NCBI GenBank assembly: GCA_000320545.1
Contig: ADNK01002937.1
Span: 2,501-32,500 of the forward strand
DNA length: 30,000 nt
From: Bigelowiella natans CCMP2755
Taxonomy: Eukaryota > Cercozoa > Chlorarachniophyceae
Direction of reading: 5' to 3'
Made by a program: the position numbers and the translations under genes. Within the stretch, counting starts at the first letter, position 1; the number at the start of each line of letters is the position of its first letter. The notes below the pieces were generated by a model that saw nothing but the letters and a program-made list of their open reading frames with translations, made no database searches and was not told the origin of the DNA. Below are positions 10,901-23,018 of this stretch, one piece after another.

Positions 10901-11667
10901 TCACTCGATTGTGAGATGTTCGCCAAGGTGAGCTTGGAAAGGCCTACATCAGCGAAAATAAATACTCCAGTCTTCAGAAACATATGATGTTGAACCCTGT
11001 TCTCCTTTTTTTCCTTGAGAAAATATTGGAACTAATATGACTAGGCCAATAAAACTATATGTGCCGACACATAAACACATCATCAGAGTCGGTGATGTAA
11101 AATTTCATAACTTCTTCATCACACCTGAGAATGGTCATGATGGTAGCAGCCATCCTGATGAAATGCAAATAAACTACTGCATCCATTCCAGACCTTTTAC
11201 GTAACACATCAACTTTCAATTACTTGAATATCACTTATGGATTCAGTAACATAGTAACAGAGATTGTTTGATATCAGACTTCCGTAGAACTTCTTCCTCT
11301 GGCATTTTCCACACTCCATACACCCAAGAAAAGACACGCTAGAATATAATTAATGACAATAGATTTCAGAGAACTACACTGACTCCGTACTCCGCATACG
11401 TACATCGAAGTATTAAGCATTAAAAAGTCCGACCTGAAAAGGGTAGGTTCCTTCGCCCCCTTTCCACCTCGGCGCAAAGAATCCCGGAAAGTAGCCTCGT
11501 AGAAGCTCGAACACGACGACATAGGCAAGGGCAGACAGCACTGCTGGAATGAGAACAGACACGGTAGCTGCATCGTCATCTTCGGGAGGGCTCGAGGGCG
11601 CTGCGGCACTAACCATCATTGATTTTGTTGGCTGTCTGCGAATTTGGCATCGCGACATGCGTGCCAT
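7930..11667 (-). CDS. OSCA/TMEM63-type (CSC1/DUF221) membrane channel, 22 exons
   Basis: Exons in transcript order: 11667-11434, 11338-11280, 11193-11125, 11054-10996, 10943-10891, 10812-10690, 10615-10469, 10393-10298, 10234-10101, 10051-10012, 9888-9854, 9802-9703, 9638-9599, 9557-9496, 9432-9367, 9312-9270, 9213-9132, 9071-9017, 8927-8868, 8808-8743, 8676-8454, 8402-7930. All phases match; the product is 772 residues, normal for the family. Family marks: an N-terminal membrane helix followed by YFPGFFAPR; WVYGVWKMPEEEVLRKSGMD; VVYLHFIRM; HYTVMIYRIPES opening the cytosolic RNA-binding-like domain; AFVTFK; PAPKPRDILWENM; QLEIEYFGTYYVFLLVN; and the pore-end region YFQYGTYLAFGCLIF with IILPFATIYFSFDYLIQKY. 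The family forms dimeric cation channels gated by membrane tension or osmotic stress. The acidic C-terminal tail is cytosolic by inference. The start may be 11667 or a later in-frame ATG. Exons 10 and 14 are the least certain. Confidence 0.9.
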
Positions 11668-12842
11668 GCAGGGATGCGATGAAACACGATCGCCCTCCAG
11701 ATTGCGACAATGTCAATCTCATGTCGCAGCTTGCCAAGATGGCCAAGGCTCGCGTGGATTTGGAAAAAACAGCATGCACCTGTGGATGTTTGGGATGAAG
11801 GATTTTGGTTGGTGTTGACTCCAGAACTCCATGCTTGAGCATGAACGGGAAACGAAGGTGGATCGCATTCAATTTGCTGGCATCTTGGCTCTTCAAGAAG
11901 CGTCTGAAGCTCATCTTGCTGGTTTGTTCGAAGGTGCCATGCCAACTTGGCAATCTTTGCACAATTCGTGCAAAAACGTGTGACCATTTGGCCAAAAGAC
12001 CTTCAATGAGCAAGGCGCATCAGAGGCGAAAGGACCCAGAAGTGTGCGTGTTTTTGACTCCACTGGAGGTGTGGAAAACGTTGAGGATCACTCTTGTTGA
12101 CATTGCTGAATTGGGGCCGGTGCATCGTGGTGTTTTGGCACTTTGGCACCTTGAAGAACACCACCCGAGCGACAAACGTGTTGACACTGCGTGCGTGCGT
12201 GGAGAATGCAATGGTGTTGTGATTGAATGCGATCGCATCAAAGTGGCGGCAGCAAGTATCGGGTGCTGTCAGCTTTGTTTGCACCAAAAACAGCGCTAGA
12301 GCGGCTAGCAGTTGGTGCGTGCCACTGCGGGCAACTGCTAGACTGCTAGAACTGTGAGTATTTCATTGTGCGCGCCAAGACCTTTGCGATGTTGTGATTG
12401 GATTTGAGGCAATGTCAGATGACCAATTGTGCAGTTGAGTGGCATGGAATGCAGTGAGCTGCATGACAACAGATTGCACACATTGTGCGTGCAGCATGTG
12501 TCACGTGCGCATGTCTGCAGTGCTAGAGTGCAATGCCATTCATCATCACTTGGATTGCTAGATTGGTCTAACCGATTTCATCCATGCTAGCATGGCTACA
12601 CTAAAAGTCTTAATAAAGAAAATCTCTGGATAATTGCGTGCGTCGGCTGTTTTAAAGCCGCTGCTTTTTGATCTAACGTTCATAGCTAATCGCGATGGAT
12701 GCTAATCGCCATTCTCACCTAGCCACATGAGCCCTTTCGAATTTTGGAATTTTACTGAAGCCCAGAATACCCTCTTGCATCAGCCACGGATCTAAAGACT
12801 GCGAAGCACAAAGTAGAGAAATTCGATCATGCAATGCGCGAT
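11668..12842. other. Gene-poor block without recognisable gene
   Basis: Open frames overlap on both strands: plus 11805-12299 (164 residues, starts ATG... reading MVGVDSRTPCL) and minus within 11609-12013. None shows a known motif, and the overlap argues that at most one is real. The sequence is rich in TG/CA dinucleotides and repeated words such as CTGCTAGA, GTGCGTG and TTGGCA, unlike the flanking genes. A 14-bp perfect palindrome CCATGCTAGCATGG is at 12582-12595. It may be decayed mobile DNA, a non-coding transcript or simple intergenic sequence. Confidence 0.4.
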
Positions 12843-15800
12843 TCATAAGGCAAGTGAAGGAAGAAACAAAAAACGGAAAGAATGAAAGTGAGGTCCAACC
12901 TGCGCAGAGCTGATTCCTCCGCCGAATGCCAGTCTTCGATCTAGCCTCCCAGCCACCATTCCACCGCCACTGCTACTGGTAGCTTTGAAAGCTCTCACGA
13001 TTGGATCTGACGTCGGCAAAGCACCTTCTAACGTGGGCAGCATACGTCCTATGTAGTCACGCATTCTACTAGTCTTTGGCACCGCACGTTTCGCACTCGT
13101 TTCGACCGCCGACGCTGACGCCGACAGCTTGCTGCTAGCGCTGCTCGCGCCCCCGCCAGCAGCAGCGCTCCTACTTCTTTTCACGCCGCCGCTACCGCCG
13201 CTTCGACGTGCCGAGCTGTAAAGACGTGAGATTGCATGGATCCATCCCAATAATCTGTGGAAGACGGGTGAGTAGTTTCTCCGACGTTCCAGCACTAGTG
13301 GTGCCAGAAGTCCTTCATCCTCCTCCTCCTCCTCCTCCTCCTCCTCCTCCTCGGAGCTCCATGGGCGGCGTCGATTGTGATGACGAGATGGTACTTTTAC
13401 ATGGATTATTTTGAGAGACGCCAGCTTGGCTATGGACCCCAGCACCTTCGCTACTAGGCTTTCTGGTAGTGCAGCCGTCTCTGTTGTTAGCTTCTTCGGC
13501 CCAAAGCGCAGCAGCAAGCTCCCAACAGCAGCTACGTGCGCCTCCACCACCCATTGTACCTTTGGTAAAAAATACGATACGACAGTGATCAGTACACTAG
13601 CAGCATTACAACGAACGATGACGACGACGACGATAATGGCAACAGCGACGCGACGAAGGACAGCGTGCACACATCATCCCCTACCGCTCTCGAGGCGTTT
13701 GCGCTGAGGAAGAGGAATTTGCGGTGACGGCGAGCTGATGGCGCCGTTACTTTTTCCGAGGAGAGCGATGGGAGGGGGGGCCGTCCGGTGTTAGGGGTAT
13801 CATCAGGCCCTTTCTGATGTTGTTGTGGTGGTGATTGTTGTTGTTGTTGTTGTTGCTGCTGCTGCTGCTGATCCTGTAGAGCTGCAGGCGAACAGGGGTT
13901 AGTGTGAGGGGTGTGGGCTGCTCGAGGCGTATGAGGCGTGGACGGTGTACTAGGGGAAGTGGTTGTAGCAGTAGCACCGACGGTACTAGAAGGTCTTCTA
14001 TCCTCTCCTCTTGCTCCCCCATCTCTTCCCTTTGTTCTTCCTCTCGTTTTGCCGTCCTCTTCCTCGGAGAGCATCGTCAGCAGCTTCTCAAGGAGCTTTG
14101 CCAACAGCGTCACGTGTTCTCGGATCATACGAGGGTTAAGGCGCTGCTCTTGCCGCTGCTGCCTCCCCAAGGGGGATGAGGAGGAGGCAGAGGGAGGAGA
14201 GGGCGATGGCGACGGCGAGGGGGGGGACACAGGCAATGATGGTGGATGCGATGATGATAAAGAGGTCATGGATTCTGCTCTTGGCAGTGAGGAGGAAGGG
14301 GGAGGAGGACGGGCTGATGATGATGATGACGATGAGGAGGATAGGGATTGAAGATCTGCTTGACCAATCGATGCTAGAATAAACGACGAAATAGCGCGAC
14401 AGCTGTCTGGTGGCTGATTCATGTGCCATTCAAAGGCTCGGTCGGCAGCGTCTAAGTATCCTGAGAGGCTATCAACATCATCATCATCGTCGTCGCCCCT
14501 CGCCTTCTTCCCTTCTTCATCCTCCTGGTCAGCAGCGTTAGCAGCAGCAGCACCAGTCGTCTCAACCTGCATCGCCGAGCCGCCATTCTTGCTCTCATCA
14601 CCGCCTGCGGCTGCTGCACACTTCTTCGTCCTGCTGCTGATAATCGCTGGCGGTGCCGTCGCTTTGGCAAGGCTGTCGAGGGATTCGCAGATGGAGCTTT
14701 GATATGCAGTCAGCGCCATGGGAAGGACCTGTTCGTGAGGACGAAGAAACCATAGCAATATGGTGGGTGGATAAGGAATCATCGTGAAAAGATATCAGCG
14801 GTGCCATCGTCATGCCCCACCACCTCCTCCTCTCCTAACAGCTGCGCGGGAGGACATATAACGTCTCCTTATCCTCTACCCCCCCATCCCCATCGTCATC
14901 CCATCATAATAACAACAATCATCACCATCGCCATCATCATCAATAGCACACGACGCACACAGCGAAGGACGACGTGATCGCACCTGATCCATGAAGCGGT
15001 AGGCAAGGCCCGGAACGAACATCAGATAAAGCACACCCACGTCTATCCCGCCCCCCCCTCCTCCTCGACCGCCACGCAGCTGCTCTGCTGTGGTGGTGGT
15101 GGTAGTAACACCGAAGTCGTTCCTATTAAAGGAGGAGGAGGAGGAGGGCAAAGGGAGCAATAGAAGCTCCGCCTGTAGGCTGCTGAGCAATTTGTTACTG
15201 GTGCTTAGATATGTAGCACTATCCCTTCCTCCCCCTCCCCGATCTTCGTCATCGTCGCTGCAAGCGGAGCCATTCAAGTTTCGAGTGGCCGCAACCACTT
15301 TCTCAACGCTGGCCACAAGGCACTGATGAAGCACGTCCCAATGCGAGTGCTGCTGCTTTCGGATCCTCCCCCGTCCACCTCTTCTATCACTATGACTTAC
15401 AATACCACCACCACCACTACTATTTCTTCTATGCTGATCATCATTTTCATTATTGCCACTGCTTTTATGGAGACCATCGCCGCCTCCCCGCTGCTGCTCT
15501 ACTCGCCCCAGCAGGCAGCATCCGCCGGGCACCATTCGCTGCAGTACGCGGAGGAAGTGCAGCCTGTGCTCGTGCGACTTGAGCTGCCTTGCCACGGTGA
15601 GCCCCACCTCCTCTGGGGAGGCCACCCACTGCGCATAGAGCTCTTTGCGCATCATCATCATCATCGTCGTCGTCGTCGTCGTCCTCATCCGCACAGCAGT
15701 AGGCTCGAGGAGGAGCAGCTTTTTGGAGACCAGCTGGATGGTGATGTCTCGTAGGAGGTGGGGGTTGCACGAGAGCATCACTCGGAAGGCTCCCAGTGAG

Positions 15801-17938
15801 CAGCAGCAGCGGCGGCGGCGGCACAACGACAACGACAACGAGGAGGAGGAGGAGGAGGAGGAGGAGGAAGAACCAGCACCAACGCCATCAAACTCTGGGT
15901 AGCTCTGCTGCTGATGCTGCGTTGAGGGGGGGAGGGGGAGAGGAGTCGTGAACAAAAAACGCGCCATTTGTAGCCATAAGGAGGAGGAGTAGGGGGAGGA
16001 ATTAGGGGTGTGTGATGATGATGACGATGATGATGGTGGTGGTGGTAGTGGTGGTGATGCCGTCGATAAGGAGGAACTACTGGCGTTATTTGTTTGCGGC
16101 TCTTCTGTTGATTTGGATGCAGACGCCCTCTCTTCTCTGCCTCTATCTCCGCCGCCATGAGAAATGTGGTTCCCGCCGTTCGGCCTCCCTCCCCTCCCGG
16201 TCGTATTCGTCGTCGTCGCAATGAGTGCCTCTTTGATTGGGTTGAGCACGAATGAGGGCTTTATGATCGAGTACTGGACCATAGTCGCTATCATGATGAT
16301 GATATACCGATCGCTTTCCCAAACATTGCGGCTGCTCATTGCTTCTTCAATGATCCGCCGCCCTGCTACCGTCCAATCATCCGCACAACCGCTACGAGTG
16401 GTGGCGGGGGGGGGAGCGGCAGTCGTGCCCGCTGAAGATGCAGTATCACCAGCTGCAATGCCGGCTGCGAGCCGACCTTCCTCCCCCCGCCCTCCCTCCT
16501 TTTCTTTTTCGTCTCCTCCCTTCTTCTCTTTTGCTGCCGCAGCAGCTGCTGACGTCCCGCCAGAATGGTGGCCGGAATCAACTTTACCGAGGAGCATGCG
16601 AGGAATGAACACGGAGAGTGCGTATTGCCAGTGGGTGGTGGTGGTGGTGGTGGTGGCAGAAGTGGTAGTAGAGGTAGTAGGAGTCGTGGAAGTGGTAGCA
16701 GCAGCTGCAGAGCTGGCAGCTGAAGGATCCGCAGCAGCCGTGGCTGGTGCTAGCGACGAGGTCGGTGCCGATGTCGATGCGCCGCCGCAACCGCCGCCGC
16801 CGCCGCCGCCGCCGCCGTTCCGCCCCCAGCGCTCTATCAACGCCTCCGCAATCATCACGAGGGCGCGGATCCGATGGACGCACAGCCAGTGCTCGTAGTT
16901 GGCGAGCCTGAAGACAGACCCGGCGTTTATGGCCGATGCGAGGAGCGCTGCTAGCGCGACTGCTTGGCACTCGTTGACGAGGCGGCCGTTCACGGGGCTG
17001 CTGGCAGCTGCTGCGTTGTCGCTCCCGGGATCGGGGCTAGGGGCGGCGGTGGCGGCGAAGGAGACGATGTGTTCGATCATGACGTTGGCCTTGGCCATTG
17101 AGGAAGAGAGGTCTCTCAGGTCTCTAGCACTGAGAACCTGGTAGAGCAAGTGCTGGTAAAGCTGATCCGCAGCCTGTTCCAGCGTCTTGCCCAGTGGGGA
17201 GGAGGAGGGGGAGGAGGAGGAGGAGGAGGAGGAAACAGTAGCACCAGAAACTAGCGGTGAGGAGATGGATGATGGTGGCTGCATCTGCTGCATTCCTCCC
17301 TCGCCACCTCCTCCTACCCCTTCGGGTGAAAGCGGCTTCGGTGGCGATGGCGAGGGGGGGGAGGAGGGGGGTTGGATGACGATGTCGGGTGTCTCAGGTA
17401 CTGCGGGGGAGGACGTTGACATCTTCTTCGCTGGGAAAGACGAGGAGCTTGAATTGTGCCGTATGGTGGCAGTCGAAGACTCTTTCCTCTCTGGCTGCTG
17501 CTGCTGCTGCTGCTGCTGCTGTTTCTCATCCAGATAATCGCTGCTATGCTGCTTCGGTATCACCGTGCTCTTTGTCTTCTTCTTCCTCATCATCTTCATC
17601 ACCTGCTGCTGGAGTTTCAGCTGTTTCGAGACAGCGCCGACCGCCTTGCCGTTGGCAAGATTTTCATGCAGCAGAGATGCTAGCCTGCTGTGCTTGCACA
17701 CACGCATGCGAAGCAGCCACCGATTACCCAGCACTCTGCGGTCCTTTCGGGTGGTAAATCCAGGCTGTTTTTCCGACGCGACGGATGCGCTCAGCAGAAC
17801 GTTGTGCGCACACGCCATCACGATTGCGCCCGTGGTTTTCGGATTGCTTGATAGAATCATCCAGTATCTGAGCAGCATTGAGCAGAAGGCAGCACCAGCA
17901 CGTGTTTTTTATGACGATTAGTAGGATGATGATGATGG

Positions 17939-17969
<31 letters not shown>

Positions 17970-18001
17970 GATGATGGTTATTATCATTATTATTATGAGT
18001 A

Positions 18002-18035
<34 letters not shown>

Positions 18036-19236
18036 CAAACTTACTCTTGAATCGCTGCGACGAGTGGCGGGCCGAGATGTAGCAGCTGGACGTCTTTGAG
18101 CAGGTCTCGCACAAGTTTGGGCAGATGTGATGATATCGAATCCAGATTAGACCTGCAACCACAACACAATGAGGAGGCCCGCGCACATATACCAACGGTC
18201 TATTTAATAGCCACAACCCCTCTTCTAACCCCTCTTCCTCCTCCCCCCTCCTCCTCACCAGCAATGATTTATGTGATGCTTGGTGATTGACGAGGAGGCT
18301 GCGTGAATGAAATCATGGCATAGCAAAATATCTGCACGTAATAGTGTAAGTATTGATTTATCATCATCATCGTCATCATCATCGAGCTTGTAGTATTACA
18401 AAAGGTTAGTGAGGAAGCGAATGACTTCCACGTGCCATTTCTTTGATGAGAGGTATCTGGCCTGGTGATGAGAGAAAGATGGGCTTCCTCCTCCTCCCCC
18501 TCCTCCTGGTGCTGCTACCGATGATGATAATGACGAAGGAGGGGGGGGGGACGTGGAGAGTGATGAGGAGATGCTATCTCCAGGCGGGCTGCTTGTTGTC
18601 GCTGCTGCCGCTGCTGGAGCAGTGGAAGGGGCGCCACCGGTGAGATGCTCTGTCACGATTTTCCTGATGAGCTTGCTCAGCAGCTCGGTACGCAGGTGGA
18701 GGGGCAGGCAGCATAGCACCCTAGACACCCACTGCAGCCCACATACGGAGATGCACGCCCCTGTTTGCAGCACCCCCTTCTCCAGCGCCTGCTTCCTTTC
18801 CCCACTGACCGCGGACCAGACGGCCTCGATATCCGCCGAGAAAAACTGGCTGCACACTCCACGGGATGATGATGATGATGAGGAGGAGGAGGAGGAGGAG
18901 AAGGAGGCGGAGCGCACAATGCTTCTCAGCGTTCGTATCGTCTCGATGGCCTTCTCGGAGCTGCGGCAGCCCAGTAAGGATTGGGAGAGGAGAGGGCGGG
19001 ATTCCTGGTGACGACGACGATGATGATGATGATGATGATGATACCCCCCGAGGGTCCCAAGGGGATGCGGCAGGCATGACAGCACCATGCTCCATGATAC
19101 TCCAACGATTGCCTTCTCGAGGCCGGTGAAGTTTCCGAGAAGGAAGGAACTAGGCGGGGGGGGAGAAAGATACATAATAAACGGAGGAGGAGGAGGTGGT
19201 GGTAGTGGTGATATAGAAGTATTAGTAGAAGTAGTA

Positions 19237-19273
<37 letters not shown>

Positions 19274-20281
19274 AGGTTACAGGCGGAGGAGGGGGAGACA
19301 GAGGAGGAGGGGGATTGCGAAATAGACGATGGTGCATGTGGTTGTTATCATCATCATCATCATCATCAATATCATCATTATCATCATTATCATCATTAAT
19401 CGTTATCATCATGGTGATTAATCCAGGGATCCTTGTTCATTCAATCCAGCGCAACATCACCACCACGCACAACAAAATACCAAAAAAGCCCCTCCTCCTC
19501 CTACAACAACCAACAACAACAATCACCGCACTATCACCACTACATACTTGCGCTGATAGCGAATGTTGCTGATGATAAGGGGCTGCTGCTCCTTCCTATC
19601 GCTCGTAGCGGCTGAGTGCTTCTTCCTCTTCCTTCTATTCGCACTGCCGCTACTACCATATTTTGTCATCAAAGCATTAGTAGCAGTCGCCATTCCTCCT
19701 AGCTTCTTCCTCTTGAGATTTGGCTGCTGCTGCTGCTGCTGCTTGTTGTTGTTGTCGTTGTTGTTGTTGTTCACGCTGATGACGATTCCCTGCTCTTTCC
19801 TACTGGTTCCGCGAACGCTATTCAGTATCCTGCTGCCGTAGCAGTAGAAGAGCAAGCGCCACGATCATTCTGCTTCTTCATTATGATTTTGATGATCATC
19901 ATCATCTCCATATGCCTGATGTGGAGGCGCAACAACAAAAACACCCCCGACGACCGGTACACATAAACGAAGAAGATCGCTGCTGCTGGTAGCACCCCCC
20001 CCTTCTGCACCTGCTTCTTCCTCCCCACAGCCCACCCGGCGGACAGATCTCCCTCGGAGGAGAAAAAAAAATACCCGCAAAAAAAGGAGGAGGAGGAGGA
20101 GGAGGAGGAGGAGGAGGAGGAGGCGTCCTCGGCTGATCTTCCTAGCGCCGTGACGTGTGGTGGTCTTGGAAGAGATCCAGTAGCGAGCAGCTTACGGAAA
20201 TAACTATCGTACCGGAAAAAACCCAGCCTGAAGACGACGGACAACAGACAAACGACGAAGCAGTAGCATCAGTCAATGATA

Positions 20282-20317
<36 letters not shown>

Positions 20318-20695
20318 AATGGTTGTCGTTGAAAGAACCAACACACACACAACGACAATGGAGGGAGTCCTCGCAGGGGACGTATCTGCTGCTGCTGGCT
20401 GCTATAAATACCGTGTCATTTCCCGAAACAGCGCAGAGATCTTCTCGATCTGTCGGGTTTTGAGTCATTATCATCATCATCATAATCATAATCATTATCG
20501 TCGTCGTGCGATTTGGTGTTGTTGTTGTTGTTGTCGTCGTCATTTGTTGCTTGTGGATCTCGCTCTCGTTCGCGTGGCATCTTAGGGATTCTCTCCTTAT
20601 TTTGTTGCGTATTGTTTCCGTGTGTGGCCTCTCTCTCTTTCTCTCTCTCCCTCCCTCCCCTTCCCTCTCCCTCCCAGCGCGTAACATGATCACAC

Positions 20696-20731
<36 letters not shown>

Positions 20732-21019
20732 AACACAGACCTCATCGAGTTCGCTTGGGAGGAAGTTTTCCAAGAAGCAAAAGCCAATGGTGGTGAAGTC
20801 CTTGGCCGGGAGAAGAGTAGCGCCTGCTGCAGAGATGATTGATGCCTTATTATTCATCTTTTTCTTCTTCTTCTTCTTTATCCGAGAAACTGCCATTCGC
20901 AGATCCGCATGGAAGGGGTATTCCGTATGCGTGTGTAATATGGACAACGCCATCGCCAGCTTATCAGCGAATCCGAGGTACTTCCTGCTCGGGAACAAAA
21001 ACCAAAAAAACACGCAGCG

Positions 21020-21055
<36 letters not shown>

Positions 21056-21968
21056 TGTATCGGTCATCGTTGCAAATTTCGGCGATTGAGTGCGGTGTTA
21101 GTGGAGAGGTGTGCTTCTTCTTCTTCTTCTTCTCCCTTCTTCTCCTGTCTTTGTTTTATTTCCAGTGGCATGCAGCCCCATCGATCATCAGCCTCACCAC
21201 CACCACCACCACCACCACCACCACCAGCCCCGATTGGTACTACTACACACGAATGCGCACTACCTCTTTTCCGACACAGTCCATTCAAGTAGCATATGGA
21301 TGCAAGCGTCGTACTCCTTCTTACCTGTCCAAGATGTAAGAATCACAACAACGGTTATCAATGATGAGCCATCGGCATGGTAGTGAGGAGGAGCGACTCA
21401 AAATTGGGTGTATTCGCTTCGTCTTCTCAGTCTCATTTTGGCCTTACTTGATGTGTAAACTTGCTGCAGCTGCGAGCAGATCTTCCTCACAATATCTGGA
21501 CGATTCTAAAAACGGCACGGAAAGAGACATGGTGACCATCCCACCCAGAAATACGTCATTAAAATGAATACACACCCAACCCACCCTCCCTCCCTCCCCT
21601 CTTAGAAACCAGCAGCGAGCATGCGCGTCGTCGTACGTTTGAGTAATGCGGCGATGTGTCCAAGAGCCGCAGCATCTTGTACTTGGCTACGCGTCGCATG
21701 ATCGAAGCCGATGATTCTGGCACTTGCAGCGACTCACAGAGCGATGGAGTCGAGGTCATCAGCGACGATAGCGTGGTGGCATCTGCAACGCCATCGTTGT
21801 CCTTTCGCCGTTGCTGATTCTCCCAAACCGAGAATGGGACGTTCCCGAAGGCCATCGACAAGTACCGCATTATATCCTGAGAAAGGAGGAGGAGGAGGAG
21901 GAGAAGAAGAAGAAGAAGAAGAAGAAGAAGAAGAGAGCAGCAGTTAATAGCACGAATGCACTTGCACA

Positions 21969-22004
<36 letters not shown>

Positions 22005-22371
22005 ACACACGCACACACATAGGCTCCTCCTACCGTGAACGCCTACATGACTGGCCTGCGGAAAACTACACTTAAAAACGGTATATAGATTATGTCCACC
22101 TTCGCCAAAGCGGGGAGATTATAATGAGGTTGGTCGCTGCTGCTGCTCCTATGGGAGGACTTCGAATAATAGTGCCGCGATTTGGAATCCTGAGCGTATG
22201 ATGCATCCCCCCCCCCCCCCACGACTGTACTTAAAGCATATCTGGCGGCATGCCAACCAGATCTTAGCGCTCAGCTCGCTCGAAAGCGTGAGTTCTGGGA
22301 GGAGCATTGAGGCCAGGGGAAGAACAAACGCGAGTGCATTGGGCGAAGCCCGTTGCGACGTACCTTTTTTA

Positions 22372-22414
<43 letters not shown>

Positions 22415-22606
22415 TATAAATAGAAGCAACGGCATGGGGATGGGTGCACATCGAAGCAGCAGCTCCTTTCTTCGATTTGGACGACGACGACGGCGGTATA
22501 CCACCTTGCAGCCACATCGCGTCGGTGACCCGTTTTAGCACCATAGATCGAGAAAGAAGACCCTCTTCCATTTGCCACGACAACAGCCTAGCAATGAAAA
22601 ACAAGC

Positions 22607-22686
<80 letters not shown>

Positions 22687-22986
22687 CTCCACCCCCCCTC
22701 CCCAAAAACAGTTCTGTCGTCGTCGCATCATCCGTCTTCCTGGACTGCTTGTTGTTGCAGGAGCTAAACACTATTCACCTTGAAAAGCGCGTCCATCTTG
22801 AGAGTGTTGGGTGACTAATACCAACACCAACACTGCTGCTACCGCTGCTGCTACTGATGTGAGCGCTATCACGCCATTGCTACACACAGTACACAGAAAA
22901 GAATTCCCAAACAGAACGACCGGTCAGTGGAAGAAGTGATACACTGTTCGCCGAAGGCGTCGAAAGTTTTGATTAATCTTCTTCAT

Positions 22987-23018
<32 letters not shown>

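Larger units (their letters stand above)
12843..14782 (-). other. MED12: MED12 C-terminal coding region
   Basis: Two overlapping minus-strand frames, about 14782-13720 and 13560-12843, carry protein-like segments: ALTAYQSSICESLDSLAKA, GYLDAADRAFEWHMNQPP, MIREHVTLLAKLLEKLLTML, then VVEAHVAAVGSLLLRFGPKK and FHRLLGWIHAISRLYSS. A Gln tract (CAG/CAA repeats, about 13828-13871) and a Glu tract from (CTC)n at 13319-13351 interrupt them. An intron is needed near 13720-13560 to change frame. The frame ends at TGA 12845-12843, but a donor at the GCGCAG|GTTGGA site near 12899 could send the transcript to another last exon. Confidence 0.5.
19822..21876 (-). other. MED12: MED12 middle region exons
   Basis: Exon 21876-21610 is a clean 89-codon exon: DIMRYLSMAFGNVPFSVWEN, then a Ser/Thr-rich linker, then SIMRRVAKYKMLRLLDTSPH. 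Exons 21505-21448 (NRPDIVRKICSQLQQVYTS) and 21396-21325 follow in phase. Near 21000-20900 a fragment reads KYLGFADKLAMALSILHTHTE and near 20820-20770 TLLPAKDFTTIGF. About 20220-20150 encodes FRYDSYFRKLLATGSLPRP, the family's Y-x-x-Y-x-R-x-L-I-x-G signature region. Between these lie (AC)n, (TA)n, (ACC)n and (GGA)n repeats, most likely intronic. Exon edges in this part are approximate. Confidence 0.6.

Noticed and set aside
11805-12299. Plus-strand 164-codon frame as a gene
   Set aside because: No recognisable motif, overlapped by equally long minus-strand frames, no splice or promoter support; kept only as an unassigned block.
16164-16898. Plus-strand frames of up to 244 codons inside the MED12 gene
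   Set aside because: They are antisense shadows through trinucleotide repeats that lack stop codons; the minus strand carries the helical, protein-like segments.
17925-18036. (ATG)n and similar arrays as CRISPR or minisatellite arrays
   Set aside because: They are trinucleotide microsatellites without spacers or longer repeat units, in a eukaryotic setting.
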